Part shown: positions 1 through 7,962 of the stretch, in pieces | Position numbering within the stretch: the stretch's first letter is position 1 | Layout of the letters: each line of letters begins with the position of its first letter | Source: Clostridiales bacterium | Lineage (GTDB): Bacteria > Bacillota > Clostridia > Oscillospirales > Oscillospiraceae | Assembly (NCBI GenBank): GCA_022785125.1 | Contig: JALFRA010000020.1 | Coordinates: forward strand, 1-64,000 | Direction of reading: 5' to 3' | DNA length: 64,000 nucleotides | Position numbers and translations under genes: made by a program | The notes under the pieces: model-generated | Seen by the model: the letters and a program-made list of their open reading frames with translations, nothing else | Database searches by the model: none | Told to the model about the DNA's origin: nothing

Positions 1-104
1 TCTGAATGTCCTCCCTTTGCTATTCTTTGTGCAGTTGGCAGACCGCACTTTTATTATAGCAAAGGGAGTTTTTTTATCACTTTCATCGCCATAGGCTTTT
101 TGCT

Positions 105-128
105 ACCACTCGCCTAGCGAGTGGTTTT
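105..128 (+). terminator. Intrinsic terminator for a gene upstream of the window
   Basis: A perfect 9-bp stem (ACCACTCGC / GCGAGTGGT) around a 3-nt loop is followed by TTTTCTTT. It ends a plus-strand transcript entering from outside the window and faces the tRNA terminator that follows. Confidence 0.7.
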
Positions 129-132
129 CTTT

Positions 133-173
133 ATACAAAAAACGAAAGGACATCCTTTCGGATGTCCTTTCGT
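133..173 (-). terminator. Terminator of tRNA-Leu
   Basis: On the minus strand, directly after the CCA end of the tRNA, a perfect stem (ACGAAAGGACATC pairing with GATGTCCTTTCGT) is followed by a run of six T. Confidence 0.85.
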
Positions 174-174
174 C

Positions 175-262
175 TGGTGCGCGAGGCGGGACTTGAACCC
201 GCACGTGCGTAATGCACACTAGAACCTGAATCTAGCGAGTCTGCCAATTCCACCACTCGCGC
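175..262 (-). tRNA. tRNA-Leu (anticodon CAG)
   Basis: This is a class II tRNA read on the minus strand. The acceptor stem GCGCGAG pairs with CTCGCGC, the anticodon stem CTAGA/TCTAG holds the loop TTCAGGT with anticodon CAG, there is a long variable arm, the T-arm contains GTTCAAGTC, and CCA is encoded. It closely resembles bacterial tRNA-Leu(CAG). Its own promoter and terminator flank it. Confidence 0.95.
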
Positions 263-296
263 ATTTGGCGTTGCGCTGTCGTTCAGCGCGAGATAT

Positions 297-325
297 ATAT
301 TACCACGTCGAATCCAGGTTGTCAA
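297..325 (-). promoter_or_regulatory. Promoter of tRNA-Leu(CAG)
   Basis: A consensus TTGACA (320-325) and TAATAT (297-302) are separated by 17 nt on the minus strand, about 35 bp before the mature tRNA. It is divergent from the padR promoter about 50 bp away. Confidence 0.85.
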
Positions 326-357
326 CACTCTTTTTCACTTTTTTTAATTTCTTTTTA

Positions 358-400
358 TATCGATATTCGCTATTGACTTTGTATCGAATATCGCTATACA
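358..400 (+). promoter_or_regulatory. Promoter and likely PadR operator
   Basis: The -35 TTGACT (373-378) and -10 TATACA (395-400) have a 16-nt spacer. CGATATTCG (361-369) and CGAATATCG (385-393) form an inverted repeat spanning the -35 box, and the wider 16-mers at 358-373 and 382-397 are also near-direct repeats. Dyads over the promoter fit autorepression by the PadR protein encoded 30 bp downstream. The regulator assignment is inferred from position. Confidence 0.65.
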
Positions 401-429
401 ATGAAGCTGACAAAGGGGGGTGGTTACCA

Positions 430-753
430 TTGGCACGCAAGAAGCTGGAGACGCTGACGGAGCAGATGTTCTATGTGCTGCTGGTCCTGCGGCAGGAGTG
501 CCACGGCTACGGCATCATGCAGGCCATCACCACCCTCACCAACGGCCGGGTGAACGTGGGAGCCGGCACCCTGTACGCCCTGCTGGAGCGCTTTGAGAAG
601 GACGGGTTGATCCTGCTGACCCGGACGGAGCTCAACCGGAAATACTATCAGCTTACCCCTCAGGGAGACAAGGTGCTCCAGGACGAGTATCAGCGCATCC
701 GCCAGCAGGCGGCGGATATGGAACAGGTCTTGCGGAAGGGAGAAACGACATGA
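430..753 (+). CDS. PadR family transcriptional regulator
   Basis: A 107-residue protein with the PadR winged-helix fold: helices over residues 8-45 including HGYGIMQAI, the wing region GAGTLYALLERFEKDG, a KYYQLTPQG segment typical of the family, and a C-terminal dimerisation helix (85-105). The start chosen is TTG at 430, because AAAGGGGGG lies 9 nt upstream and homology begins there. It overlaps the next gene by ATGA, so the two are translationally coupled. PadR proteins usually repress membrane or efflux genes in response to small ligands. Here the targets are probably the adjacent DUF2812 genes. The ligand is unknown. Confidence 0.88.
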   Translation: MARKKLETLTEQMFYVLLVLRQECHGYGIMQAITTLTNGRVNVGAGTLYALLERFEKDGLILLTRTELNRKYYQLTPQGDKVLQDEYQRIRQQAADMEQVLRKGETT

Positions 754-1994
754 AGCGGAAATGGACCCTCTTTGCCTATCCCGTCATGGATATCAAGGCG
801 GCGGAGGCCATGCTCAACCGCCGGGCTGAAGAAGGCTGGCGGCTGGAGAAGCTATGGCTCAACCTGCTGGCCTGCTTTGTTCCTGCGGAAGACCCGGTGG
901 CTTACAGCCTGGACTGGTACGACCCCGCTCGGGAGGATGGGCCGGACTACCTCCGTCTGCTGGCTGACGCCGGGTGGTATCAGGCGGCTCAGACCGGCTA
1001 CTGGAACATCTATGAGGCTCCGGCGGGCACACCCCCCATCCAGACCGACGGCGAACTGGAATACCGGCGGTTCCGAAAAAAATCCCTTCACCGTATGATG
1101 TTCGGCTGGGCGGTCTGCCTGATCTGTTTTCTGCTGCTGCCCCTGGTGGGCGTGGTCACCAACTGGACAGACATGGGGACAGCTTTGCCATTCTGGGTAT
1201 GGTTTTTTACCAGATACAACACCGCGGCGCTGGTTCTTCTCTGTCTGCCCCTCCTGTTGGCCGGAGGACTGCTGTGGTCCGGACGGCTGCTGCTGCGGCT
1301 GACCCAGTGGCGGCGGGCGGCAAGCGCAGGCCTCCCCTTCCCTACGCCGGGACCAAAAAGCGTCATGGCAGCCCGCCTGCTGATGGTACTGGGCTGTCTG
1401 CTGATCCCCCTTTTCCTCCTGGCTCTGCTGTTGGATGCAAATACCGGAGCATACTCCAGAGCCTGGATGGTGGGCATTGTCATCGGCGCTTTCCTCTACG
1501 GCTTGTTCAAACAGGACCCAGCCTACCGCCGGGCCCGGCGGGGAAACTGGACCATGGCCGGGGGCGCGGCGGTGATGCTGGTGTTTAGTCTGCTCCCCCT
1601 GTCTCCCCTGACTGCCCGTCTCCAGGTAGCCCCTCCCCTGGCCGGTCAGCAGCTCTTCCCGGCTGCGGAAGCCTCTCTCCGGGAGGACAGCACTACCTTC
1701 CTGGCTTCCCATACGGAATGGACCGAGTGGTGGTCGCCGGAGGGGACAGATTACACGCTTGCGCTGGAAGGCCAGGGCTGGGTTCTGCCCTGGAGCTGGC
1801 TGGCCGACGGTATACAGAACGCGCTGACAGAACAGAATATGACCCCTCTCCCCGGCTATGACGGCGTGTGGACCGACGGGGACAGTTGCGTGCTGCGCCA
1901 GGGTAATACGATCCTGTGGATCGAAGCTATCCTCCCCGACACCCAGGCAAGCTTCCTGGACGACATATTAAACCGCATGGAAGAAGGACAGTAG
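750..1994 (+). CDS. DUF2812 domain membrane protein (first paralog)
   Basis: A 414-residue protein. The N-terminal DUF2812 domain (about 1-105) carries the family pattern of an FAYPVMDIKAAEAML opening, EEGWRLEKLW, and WNIYEAPAGTPPIQTD. About five hydrophobic segments follow (roughly 117-138, 155-178, 208-226, 236-250, 268-290), then a soluble tail ending in a DGVWTDGDSC-type segment. It is coupled to padR by a 4-nt overlap and followed 26 bp later by a paralog. DUF2812 proteins are commonly paired with PadR regulators. Their biochemical role is not known, and I assign none beyond a membrane protein under PadR control. Confidence 0.85.
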   Translation: MKRKWTLFAYPVMDIKAAEAMLNRRAEEGWRLEKLWLNLLACFVPAEDPVAYSLDWYDPAREDGPDYLRLLADAGWYQAAQTGYWNIYEAPAGTPPIQTDGELEYRRFRKKSLHRMMFGWAVCLICFLLLPLVGVVTNWTDMGTALPFWVWFFTRYNTAALVLLCLPLLLAGGLLWSGRLLLRLTQWRRAASAGLPFPTPGPKSVMAARLLMVLGCLLIPLFLLALLLDANTGAYSRAWMVGIVIGAFLYGLFKQDPAYRRARRGNWTMAGGAAVMLVFSLLPLSPLTARLQVAPPLAGQQLFPAAEASLREDSTTFLASHTEWTEWWSPEGTDYTLALEGQGWVLPWSWLADGIQNALTEQNMTPLPGYDGVWTDGDSCVLRQGNTILWIEAILPDTQASFLDDILNRMEEGQ

Positions 1995-2020
1995 GACAAC
2001 GACATAATGGAGGTACCGCC

Positions 2021-3319
2021 ATGAAAACACGTTGGAGTCTGTTTACCTATCCCGTGATGGACATCAAAGCCGCCCAGGCGGAGCTGTGCCGGCGAAGCGA
2101 GGAGGGCTGGCGGCTGAAAAAGGTGTGGTTTCGGCTGCTGGCCTGCTATGAGCCGGCACAGACCCCGGTTACCTACTTTGTGGACTGGACCGATCCTCTG
2201 GGCGACGAGGCAGAGGACTATGTGGACCTTTGCGCTCAGGCTGGTTGGACCCTGTGCCAGCGGTGTGACCACTGGAACATCTACGAGGCTCCTGCGGGCA
2301 CCGCCCCCATCCAGACCGACACCCAGCTGGAGTATCAGCGGTTCCGGGATAAAGTAGTGCGCTGGTGGAAGCTGAGCGCAGGCATGGAGCTCATCATGCT
2401 GGTCCTGCTGGGGATCATCTGTCTGGGGCAGCCCACAGGACTGGCTTTCCCCCTGACCCTCATCAGCAGCTCCACCGCCCTGGGCCTTGCCCTTTTCTTC
2501 TCTCCCCTGATCCTTTTGGGGTGTCTGCTGTGGACCGGGCGGCTTGGTCTGCGGCTGATCCAGTGGTGGTCCGCCGCCCGATCGGATCAACCTATGCCGG
2601 TGCCCGGCAGGCTCAGCGCAGGGGCAGCCAAGCTGCTCTGTCTGCTCCCTCCTGTCTGGTGCGTCATCATGGTGCTGGCTCTGGCGATGGACAGCCTGGA
2701 CGGCCGGGATAACTCCCTCCGTCTGGCCTATACCTGTATCAGCGCGGCTCTGGTGCTGCTTTTCTACCGCCGGTCCTTGCGTCAGCGCCAGCGGGTGAGG
2801 CTGGCCAGCTCTCTGACACTGGCGGTCATGGTGCCCGCCCTGGCCATCCACACCCTGGCCGGACCGGTGACTGCCACTCTGATGGTGAAGCCTCCTCTGG
2901 CTCAGGTCCAGGTACTGCCCTTGTCACAGGCAGGCGGCGTGGATGAGAGCGCCCACGTCGCAGAGATTCTGGTGGCCGACTCGGTGGGTTCCCGCTCCAG
3001 CCACGCATCCTTTTTCCTGGGGTACTCCGGCTGGAAAGAGGAGGAATTTGACACCATCACCCTGATTCCGAACGCAGCCCCCGTAGATCTGGAGGTCTAT
3101 CAGCGCTGGGATGCCTGGACCGCCCGGTGGGACTGGCTGGCCGATGGAATGCAGCAGGCTTTGGCCGATAAGAACCTGTCCCCCGTCTCCGGCTATGACG
3201 GGGTTTGGAACGCCGGAACCCTCTGGCTCATCCGCCGGGACAACACCGTTCTGCGGGTCGAAACCAATCTGCCCACAGATCAGTGGCTGGGTCAGGTACT
3301 CTCCGCTCTGGAAGGATAA
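2021..3319 (+). CDS. DUF2812 domain membrane protein (second paralog)
   Basis: A 432-residue paralog of the preceding gene with the same order: an N-terminal DUF2812 block (FTYPVMDIKAAQAELC, EEGWRLKKVWF, WNIYEAPAGTAPIQTD), then transmembrane segments, then a conserved C-terminal block that repeats SGYDGVWNAGT in place of PGYDGVWTDGD. The ATG at 2021 is chosen because TGGAGG lies 7 nt upstream; the frame is open further 5' but without a ribosome site. The pair looks like a tandem duplication that has since diverged. The two proteins could form a heteromeric complex, which is inference. Confidence 0.85.
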   Translation: MKTRWSLFTYPVMDIKAAQAELCRRSEEGWRLKKVWFRLLACYEPAQTPVTYFVDWTDPLGDEAEDYVDLCAQAGWTLCQRCDHWNIYEAPAGTAPIQTDTQLEYQRFRDKVVRWWKLSAGMELIMLVLLGIICLGQPTGLAFPLTLISSSTALGLALFFSPLILLGCLLWTGRLGLRLIQWWSAARSDQPMPVPGRLSAGAAKLLCLLPPVWCVIMVLALAMDSLDGRDNSLRLAYTCISAALVLLFYRRSLRQRQRVRLASSLTLAVMVPALAIHTLAGPVTATLMVKPPLAQVQVLPLSQAGGVDESAHVAEILVADSVGSRSSHASFFLGYSGWKEEEFDTITLIPNAAPVDLEVYQRWDAWTARWDWLADGMQQALADKNLSPVSGYDGVWNAGTLWLIRRDNTVLRVETNLPTDQWLGQVLSALEG

Positions 3320-3328
3320 CAGGGCCGC

Positions 3329-3357
3329 TTGCGTCCCGCACCATTCTGTGATAGCAT
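3329..3357 (+). promoter_or_regulatory. Promoter of the oxidoreductase-asparaginase pair
   Basis: TTGCGT (3329-3334) and TAGCAT (3352-3357) are separated by exactly 17 nt, 34 bp before the ATG at 3391. Both boxes depart from consensus at two positions. Confidence 0.5.
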
Positions 3358-3390
3358 AGACAGGAAAACAGACGCAGGAGCGTGAACACC

Positions 3391-3996
3391 ATGGAACAAC
3401 TTCTTTTTATCAATGCCTGTGTGCGGGGTGAGCGGTCCCGCACCCTGAAGCTGGCCCGCCGGTTCCTGGAAACCTGGCAGAAGGCCCACCCCGACGGAGC
3501 CATCACTGAGGTAGACCTGTGCAAGGACCGTCCGGTACCCCAGTATCCCGAGGTACTGGCGGAGCGGGATGAACTTTGGAACGCGGGCAAGCTGGACGAT
3601 CCCATGTTCGACCTGGCCCACCAGTTTGCCGCCGCCGACCGGATCGTGGTCGCAGCCCCCTTCTGGGACCTGTCCTTCCCCGCCATCCTGAAGATCTATC
3701 TGGAGCGGATCTCGGTGACGAACATCACCTTCGGCTACGACGAGCAGGGCAGCAACGTGGGCCTGTGCAAGGCGGGCAAGCTGCTGCTCATCACCACCCG
3801 GGGCGGCAACTTCTCCCTGCCTGAAACGGCGTGGATGGAGATGGGCGCCCGGCAGCTGGAGGCTCTGTGCGCCATGTACGGCATCCCCTCCTTCCAGTGT
3901 CTGGCCGCCGAGGGCCTGGACGACATCCGCAACGACAAGGAGGCCATTCTGGCCGAGGCCATGGGTCGGGCGGACGCCATGGCGGAGGTGTTTTAA
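3391..3996 (+). CDS. NAD(P)H-dependent FMN oxidoreductase, azoreductase-like flavodoxin fold
   Basis: A 201-residue flavodoxin-like protein of the NQO/AzoR group. The first strand LLFINACVRGERSRT forms the phosphate-binding loop, APFWDLSFPAILKIYLERI is the segment seen in FMN-dependent azoreductases, and TTRGGNF begins the next flavin loop. Such enzymes reduce quinones or azo and nitro compounds with NAD(P)H in the cytosol. The ATG at 3391 is used because GCAGGAG is 10 nt upstream; a GTG at 3382 is too close. The stop codon abuts the start of the asparaginase gene, so the two form an operon. Confidence 0.85.
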   Translation: MEQLLFINACVRGERSRTLKLARRFLETWQKAHPDGAITEVDLCKDRPVPQYPEVLAERDELWNAGKLDDPMFDLAHQFAAADRIVVAAPFWDLSFPAILKIYLERISVTNITFGYDEQGSNVGLCKAGKLLLITTRGGNFSLPETAWMEMGARQLEALCAMYGIPSFQCLAAEGLDDIRNDKEAILAEAMGRADAMAEVF

Positions 3997-4992
3997 GTGA
4001 AGAGCCGCATTCTCCTGCTGACCACCGGCGGCACCATCGCCTCCCTGCCCACCGACGACGGCCTGGCCCCCGGTCTGGACGGGGAGGATCTGGCAGAACT
4101 GCTCCCCCGGGGCGTCACCGACTCCTACGACATCACCATCCGGGACATCCTCCATCTGGACTCCTCCAACATCCAGCCCGAGGAGTGGCAGACCATCGCC
4201 CGCCACGTCTTTGCGCAGCGAAGCACCTATGACGGTATCGTCATCACCCACGGCACCGACACTATGGCCTACACCGCCTCCATCCTGTCCTTCATGCTCC
4301 GGGGCATCTCCATCCCGGTGGTACTCACCGGGGCTCAGCTGCCCATGACCCATCCTCTCAGCGACGGCATGGAGAACCTGCGGACCGCTCTGGCTATGGC
4401 GGCCTCCGGTGTGGCCGGTGTATTTCTGGCCTTTGACCGGAAGGTGATTTTGGGCTGCCGGGCGGTCAAGACCCGCACCACCGACTTTGACGCCTTTGAG
4501 AGCGTCAACTGGCCCCTGGCCGCCTCGGTGGACGGCAAGGGCCTTCAGATCCACCGGGAGGCCATCCCCACCACCGCCGGGGCCTGTACCCTGCGGGACA
4601 GGCTGTGCGACAAGGTATTCCTCATCAAACTCACCCCCGGTCTGGACCCGGAGATCTTTGATATGCTCCTCCAGATGCACTACCGGGGCATCGTTATCGA
4701 GGCCTTCGGCGCCGGCGGGCTCCACTTCGTCCGCCGGGACCTGATCTCCAAGCTCCAGACTGCCGCCCAGGCGGGCATGACGGTGGTGGTATGCAGCCAG
4801 TGCCTGTACGAGCCCAGTGACTTCTCGGTATACGAGGTAGGCCAGAAGGTGCTGGCCCAGGGCGTTATCCAGGGCCGGGACATGACCACCGAGGCAGCAG
4901 TCACCAAACTCATGTGGGTGCTGGGCCAGACCGACGATGCGGAGATCATCCGGGACTACATGGAGCGCTCCCTGGCGGGAGAAATGGCATAG
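3997..4992 (+). CDS. Type I L-asparaginase
   Basis: A 331-residue cytosolic asparaginase hydrolysing L-asparagine to aspartate and ammonia. The TTGGTIAS signature lies at residues 9-16 with nucleophile Thr13, and the second signature THGTDTMAY lies near 84-92 with the Thr-Asp pair. No signal peptide is present, which supports the cytosolic low-affinity type I. It starts with GTG immediately after the upstream stop codon, with GGAGG inside the end of the oxidoreductase gene. A strong hairpin terminator follows 4 bp after the stop. In an amino-acid fermenter it would feed aspartate into catabolism. Confidence 0.93.
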   Translation: MKSRILLLTTGGTIASLPTDDGLAPGLDGEDLAELLPRGVTDSYDITIRDILHLDSSNIQPEEWQTIARHVFAQRSTYDGIVITHGTDTMAYTASILSFMLRGISIPVVLTGAQLPMTHPLSDGMENLRTALAMAASGVAGVFLAFDRKVILGCRAVKTRTTDFDAFESVNWPLAASVDGKGLQIHREAIPTTAGACTLRDRLCDKVFLIKLTPGLDPEIFDMLLQMHYRGIVIEAFGAGGLHFVRRDLISKLQTAAQAGMTVVVCSQCLYEPSDFSVYEVGQKVLAQGVIQGRDMTTEAAVTKLMWVLGQTDDAEIIRDYMERSLAGEMA

Positions 4993-4996
4993 ACAT

Positions 4997-5032
4997 AAAA
5001 GAGCGTGCTGCCGTTGAGCAGCACGCTCTTTT
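4997..5032. terminator. Bidirectional terminator after asparaginase gene
   Basis: A 15-bp perfect stem AAAAGAGCGTGCTGC / GCAGCACGCTCTTTT has a 6-nt loop. Its 13-bp core recurs in the hairpin at 9979-10010. Confidence 0.85.
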
Positions 5033-5037
5033 CATCT

Positions 5038-5471
5038 TGTCAAAGAACTTCTGTTTTATCATACGGGAACAGGAGTTCTGGTGGTATTTCTGGGAATGGC
5101 AGCTAATATGATACATAAAGCGGAGTTTTTCACCCCCAAGTTTGTCAGTTTTTTTAGATTTATGTCAGCATATTTAATCTTGACCTACCAGGTAACAGCT
5201 GCCAGACCTCTGTGGTGCGTATGATGCATGGCGTGTTTCTCTTTCGTGGCGGAAATATGACCGTTATTTGTATCGGTCGCGCCATTGGGTAGAAAATACT
5301 TTCTTGCACTTGAAACGCTGGCGTGGAATTGCCACACGATACGTCAAAAGCACGGCTTCTTTCCTCGCCGCTGTACAAATTCGCTGCATCGCTGTTTCGT
5401 GCGCCGTTTTGGCTCAAGCTCGTGCAGACACTATTCACCAGATAAAGGAGGCACTTGGAAAGCTTTTGACA
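5038..5471 (+). mobile_element. Decayed IS5-type insertion sequence, copy 1
   Basis: About 434 bp starting TTGTCAAAG and ending CTTTTGACA, so the ends are short inverted repeats. The first 75 bp and the last 50 bp match the relic at 9546-9972 with substitutions. Only the C-terminal part of a transposase remains inside, and the reading frame upstream of it is broken. The stretch before the transposase fragment holds no other recognisable gene. Confidence 0.7.
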
Positions 5472-5477
5472 GGCTAA
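5196..5477 (+). pseudogene. IS5-family transposase, C-terminal fragment
   Basis: The open frame from 5196 encodes the end of an IS5-type DDE transposase. It contains RKYDRYLYRSRHWVEN, with the catalytic Glu of the DDE triad in WVEN, and then FLHLKRWRGIATRY, the classic C-terminal motif of the family. About two thirds of the protein is missing, with in-frame stops at 5181 and 5193, so it cannot be functional. Confidence 0.8.
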
Positions 5478-5480
5478 TCA

Positions 5481-5514
5481 GCAGCGCCGGGATCCAACAG
5501 GGTCCCGGCGCTGC
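5481..5514 (-). terminator. Hairpin downstream of marR-type gene
   Basis: A strong GC-rich stem, GCAGCGCCGGGATCC / GGTCCCGGCGCTGC, lies 19 bp past the stop of the minus-strand MarR gene. The following T-tract is poor, so termination efficiency is uncertain. Confidence 0.5.
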
Positions 5515-5532
5515 TTCTGTAAAAATCTATTT

Positions 5533-5991
5533 TTACAAAATAGTGGCGTCTTTGGCGTATTCCTCCAGGTATTTGGCATAGTCTTCCAGGACCCGCTCCA
5601 CCAGGGCGATCTCCTCGTCTGTGTACTGCTCCATGCGCTCCGACAGAAATACCTGCTCCATACGGTGGTATGCGTCGTGGGTATCCACGGCGATCTTGGC
5701 TCGCTCCGTCAGGTGGCAAATCCGTTCCTTCTTGTTCCGGCCCTGAGTGATGGTCAGTAGACCTTTCTCCTCCAGGCGGCGAACCAGTCCGGAAATGACC
5801 ATTTTACTGGCCCACATCATTTCGGCCAGGGTGGTCAAATTGCAGTCGGGGTGCTTGTCAATAAGATCCAGCAGATGGATCTCGTCGGTCTTCAAGGGAA
5901 TGTCGATGCCGTAATTGCGCAGTACATTGTCACTCGCCCGCTGGACGCGGGACAGGTGATCAATTATGGCGCGAAATCCATGAGATTTCAT
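5533..5991 (-). CDS. MarR family transcriptional regulator
   Basis: A 152-residue winged-helix regulator. The recognition region includes CNLTTLAEMMWASKMVISGLVRRLEEKGLL (split: helix 2 about 50-58, recognition helix about 62-76), the wing follows as ITQGRNKKERICHLTE, and long N- and C-terminal helices form the dimer interface. It is divergent from the ridA-aminotransferase-symporter operon with two inverted repeats in the shared AT-rich 313-bp spacer, so it probably regulates that operon. The inducer is unknown. AGG about 12 nt before the ATG is a weak ribosome site. Confidence 0.87.
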   Translation of the reverse strand: MKSHGFRAIIDHLSRVQRASDNVLRNYGIDIPLKTDEIHLLDLIDKHPDCNLTTLAEMMWASKMVISGLVRRLEEKGLLTITQGRNKKERICHLTERAKIAVDTHDAYHRMEQVFLSERMEQYTDEEIALVERVLEDYAKYLEEYAKDATIL

Positions 5992-6149
5992 GGGTGTAGT
6001 ACCTGCTTTCTTTTTAGTTTCCCGTTTTAATTATTGTATCTCCCAACAGCACAAATGGCAAGAAAACATTTTTTCATATAATTTATATATTTATTATCTT
6101 TTTTTAATGCGTTTTTATCGGCTCCAAAAACACTATTTTTTTGTTTATT

Positions 6150-6179
6150 ATTACAAAATTATTTATGTAATTTTGTAAT
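6150..6179. promoter_or_regulatory. Inverted repeat between marR-type gene and ridA
   Basis: A perfect 12-bp dyad, ATTACAAAATTA and TAATTTTGTAAT, is separated by 6 bp in very AT-rich DNA. It has no T-tract and lies between divergent genes, so a protein-binding site is more likely than a terminator. Confidence 0.5.
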
Positions 6180-6190
6180 ATATAGAGATA

Positions 6191-6241
6191 TTGACTTGTT
6201 CCAGAAAGGTGTTATATTAAAATAGTAAATATATTTACTAT
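6191..6241 (+). promoter_or_regulatory. ridA operon promoter with palindromic operator
   Basis: The -35 TTGACT (6191-6196) and -10 TATATT (6213-6218) have a 16-nt spacer. Starting 3 bp after the -10 is a perfect 20-bp palindrome, ATAGTAAATATATTTACTAT (6222-6241), covering the expected transcription start. That placement is typical for MarR-type repression. The 5' leader also has an imperfect hairpin at about 6248-6283. Confidence 0.7.
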
Positions 6242-6304
6242 ATTTTTAGCGCCGTGGACTTGCGGTTTTGCCCCCACGGTGCCAGAGAAGGAATGGTGAA
6301 TCAT

Positions 6305-6679
6305 ATGAATCAGGTAACTTCCACACATGCCCCCGCCGCCATCGGTCCCTACTCCCAGGCCATCCAGACCGGCAATCTGGTGTTCGTCTCCGGCCAGCTC
6401 CCCATCGACCCGGCCACCAGTGTCCTGAAGATCGGCGATGCCGCCGACCAGACCCGCCGCTCCATGGAGAACATCGCCGCCATCCTGGAAGCCGCTGGCA
6501 CCAGCATGGCCAAAGTGGTTAAGACCACCATTCTCACCACAGATCTGACCGACTTCAGCGCCATCAACGAGGTCTACGGCTCCTTCTTCCAGGGCATTGC
6601 TCCGGCCCGGGCGTGCTATCAGGTGGCCGCGCTGCCCAAAGGCGCCAAGATCGAGATTGAGGTCGTCGCCGAGCTGTAA
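6305..6679 (+). CDS. ridA: RidA family enamine/imine deaminase
   Basis: A 124-residue YjgF/YER057c/UK114 protein with the family opening APAAIGPYSQAI, the VFVSGQLPIDP segment, and the C-terminal ARACYQVAALPKGAKIEIE block with the conserved Arg that anchors the substrate carboxylate. RidA hydrolyses reactive 2-aminoacrylate-type enamines released by PLP enzymes, which fits its position 42 bp upstream of a PLP lyase or aminotransferase gene. An in-frame ATG also occurs at 6293, but it abuts the AGAAGGA site. The ATG at 6305 gives the usual family N-terminus. Confidence 0.9.
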   Translation: MNQVTSTHAPAAIGPYSQAIQTGNLVFVSGQLPIDPATSVLKIGDAADQTRRSMENIAAILEAAGTSMAKVVKTTILTTDLTDFSAINEVYGSFFQGIAPARACYQVAALPKGAKIEIEVVAEL

Positions 6680-6721
6680 GCGTCTAGAGGTATGCCACAG
6701 ACATAGAAAGGAAGAGACAAC

Positions 6722-7912
6722 ATGGAATTTACCAACGAAGTCATCAATCATAAGATTTTGAAAGAGCGGGCCTACAATATGCGCTGGGCCGAGGTGGAGG
6801 AGGGGGTCATTCCCCTCACCGCAGCAGACTCCGATTTTCCCCCTGCGCCGGAGATCAGCCAGGCCATGATCGAGTACATCAATGGCGGCTATTTCTGCTA
6901 CACGCCACACCGCGGTTTCCTGTCCTTCAAGGAGAGCATGGCCAAGGCCCTGTGGGAGCGCAAGCAGGAACCCGTAAACCCCAACTACGTCCTACCCGTC
7001 GACAGCGCTGCCCGGGGCATGTGGGCCATCGCCCAGGCATTTTTAAAGCCCGGCGACGAGGCCATCGTCTTTGACCCGGTGGACTTTCTCTTCAAGACCT
7101 CCATGGAGGCCGCAGGTGCAAAGATCACCCTGTATCCCATGAAGCTTCGGGAGGACGGCACCATCGATTTCTCCGACCTGGAACGCTATATCACCCCCAA
7201 GACAAAGATGCTGGGCCTGTGCAATCCCCACAACCCCCTGGGCAAGGTCTACCCCATGGAGGACCTGGACCACATCCTCAGTCTGTCGGAGAAGTATGGC
7301 TTCTATATCATGAACGACGAGATCTGGTCGGACATTGTCTACTCCGACGCCCAGTTCAACAGTATTCTAAAGCTTGGCAACGAGCGCAACGCCCGGACCC
7401 TCAGCGTCTTCGGCTTCTCCAAGAGCTTCGGCATCGCCGGTCTGCGTGCCGGCTGCATCTACTGTCCCAACGAGGAGACCTTTGAGAAGGTGGTAGCCGC
7501 CAGTCTTACCGACACCACCATCGGCGGCGTCGACGCCCTGGCCCAGGTGGCCGGACAAGCCTGTGTGGAGAAGGCCTACTACTGGGTCGACGGCTTTGTG
7601 GCCCAGATGCAGAAGAACCGCGACTATGCCCTGGAGCGCATCAGCAAAATGTCCGGCATCACCTGCCACAAGCCCCAGGCCACCTTTGTTCTCTTCCCCG
7701 ACGTCCACGAGGTCGGCATGGACCCGGTAGACTTGGTGACATACCTGCGCGAGAAGCACAAGTTGTCCATCGTCCCCGGCGGCGAGCAGTTCTTCGGTCC
7801 CGGAAGCGCCGGGCATATCCGCATCTGCCTTGCCACCAGCCATGAGCTGCTGGAGGAGGGCCTAAACCGGCTGGAAAAGGGCCTGCAGGAGATCATGACC
7901 AACAAACAGTAA
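6722..7912 (+). CDS. MalY/PatB-type PLP-dependent C-S lyase or aminotransferase
   Basis: A 396-residue fold-type I PLP enzyme. The N-terminus with WAEVEEGVIPLTAADSDFP fits the MalY/PatB subfamily, where the motif is usually DMDF. Also visible are NPHNPLG (168-174), the ring-stacking Asp in MNDEIWSD (Asp199), the Schiff-base Lys234 in GFSKSFGIAGLRAG, and the carboxylate Arg in GHIRICLA. It could be a cystathionine or cysteine-conjugate beta-lyase or an aminotransferase; sequence alone does not decide. The neighbouring RidA supports a reaction releasing an enamine, such as a beta-elimination. It sits in an operon with ridA and a symporter. Confidence 0.85.
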   Translation: MEFTNEVINHKILKERAYNMRWAEVEEGVIPLTAADSDFPPAPEISQAMIEYINGGYFCYTPHRGFLSFKESMAKALWERKQEPVNPNYVLPVDSAARGMWAIAQAFLKPGDEAIVFDPVDFLFKTSMEAAGAKITLYPMKLREDGTIDFSDLERYITPKTKMLGLCNPHNPLGKVYPMEDLDHILSLSEKYGFYIMNDEIWSDIVYSDAQFNSILKLGNERNARTLSVFGFSKSFGIAGLRAGCIYCPNEETFEKVVAASLTDTTIGGVDALAQVAGQACVEKAYYWVDGFVAQMQKNRDYALERISKMSGITCHKPQATFVLFPDVHEVGMDPVDLVTYLREKHKLSIVPGGEQFFGPGSAGHIRICLATSHELLEEGLNRLEKGLQEIMTNKQ

Positions 7913-7962
7913 TCCGCCCCATCTGTCGTATGGGAATGTAATGGGAAGAGGAGTGCAGTGTT

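Noticed and set aside
5160-5280. Minus-strand frame containing VIFPPRKRN that looked like another transposase piece
   Set aside because: The plus-strand frame over the same bases reads continuously into RKYDRYLYRSRHWVEN and the conserved C-terminus, so the minus-strand resemblance is coincidental.
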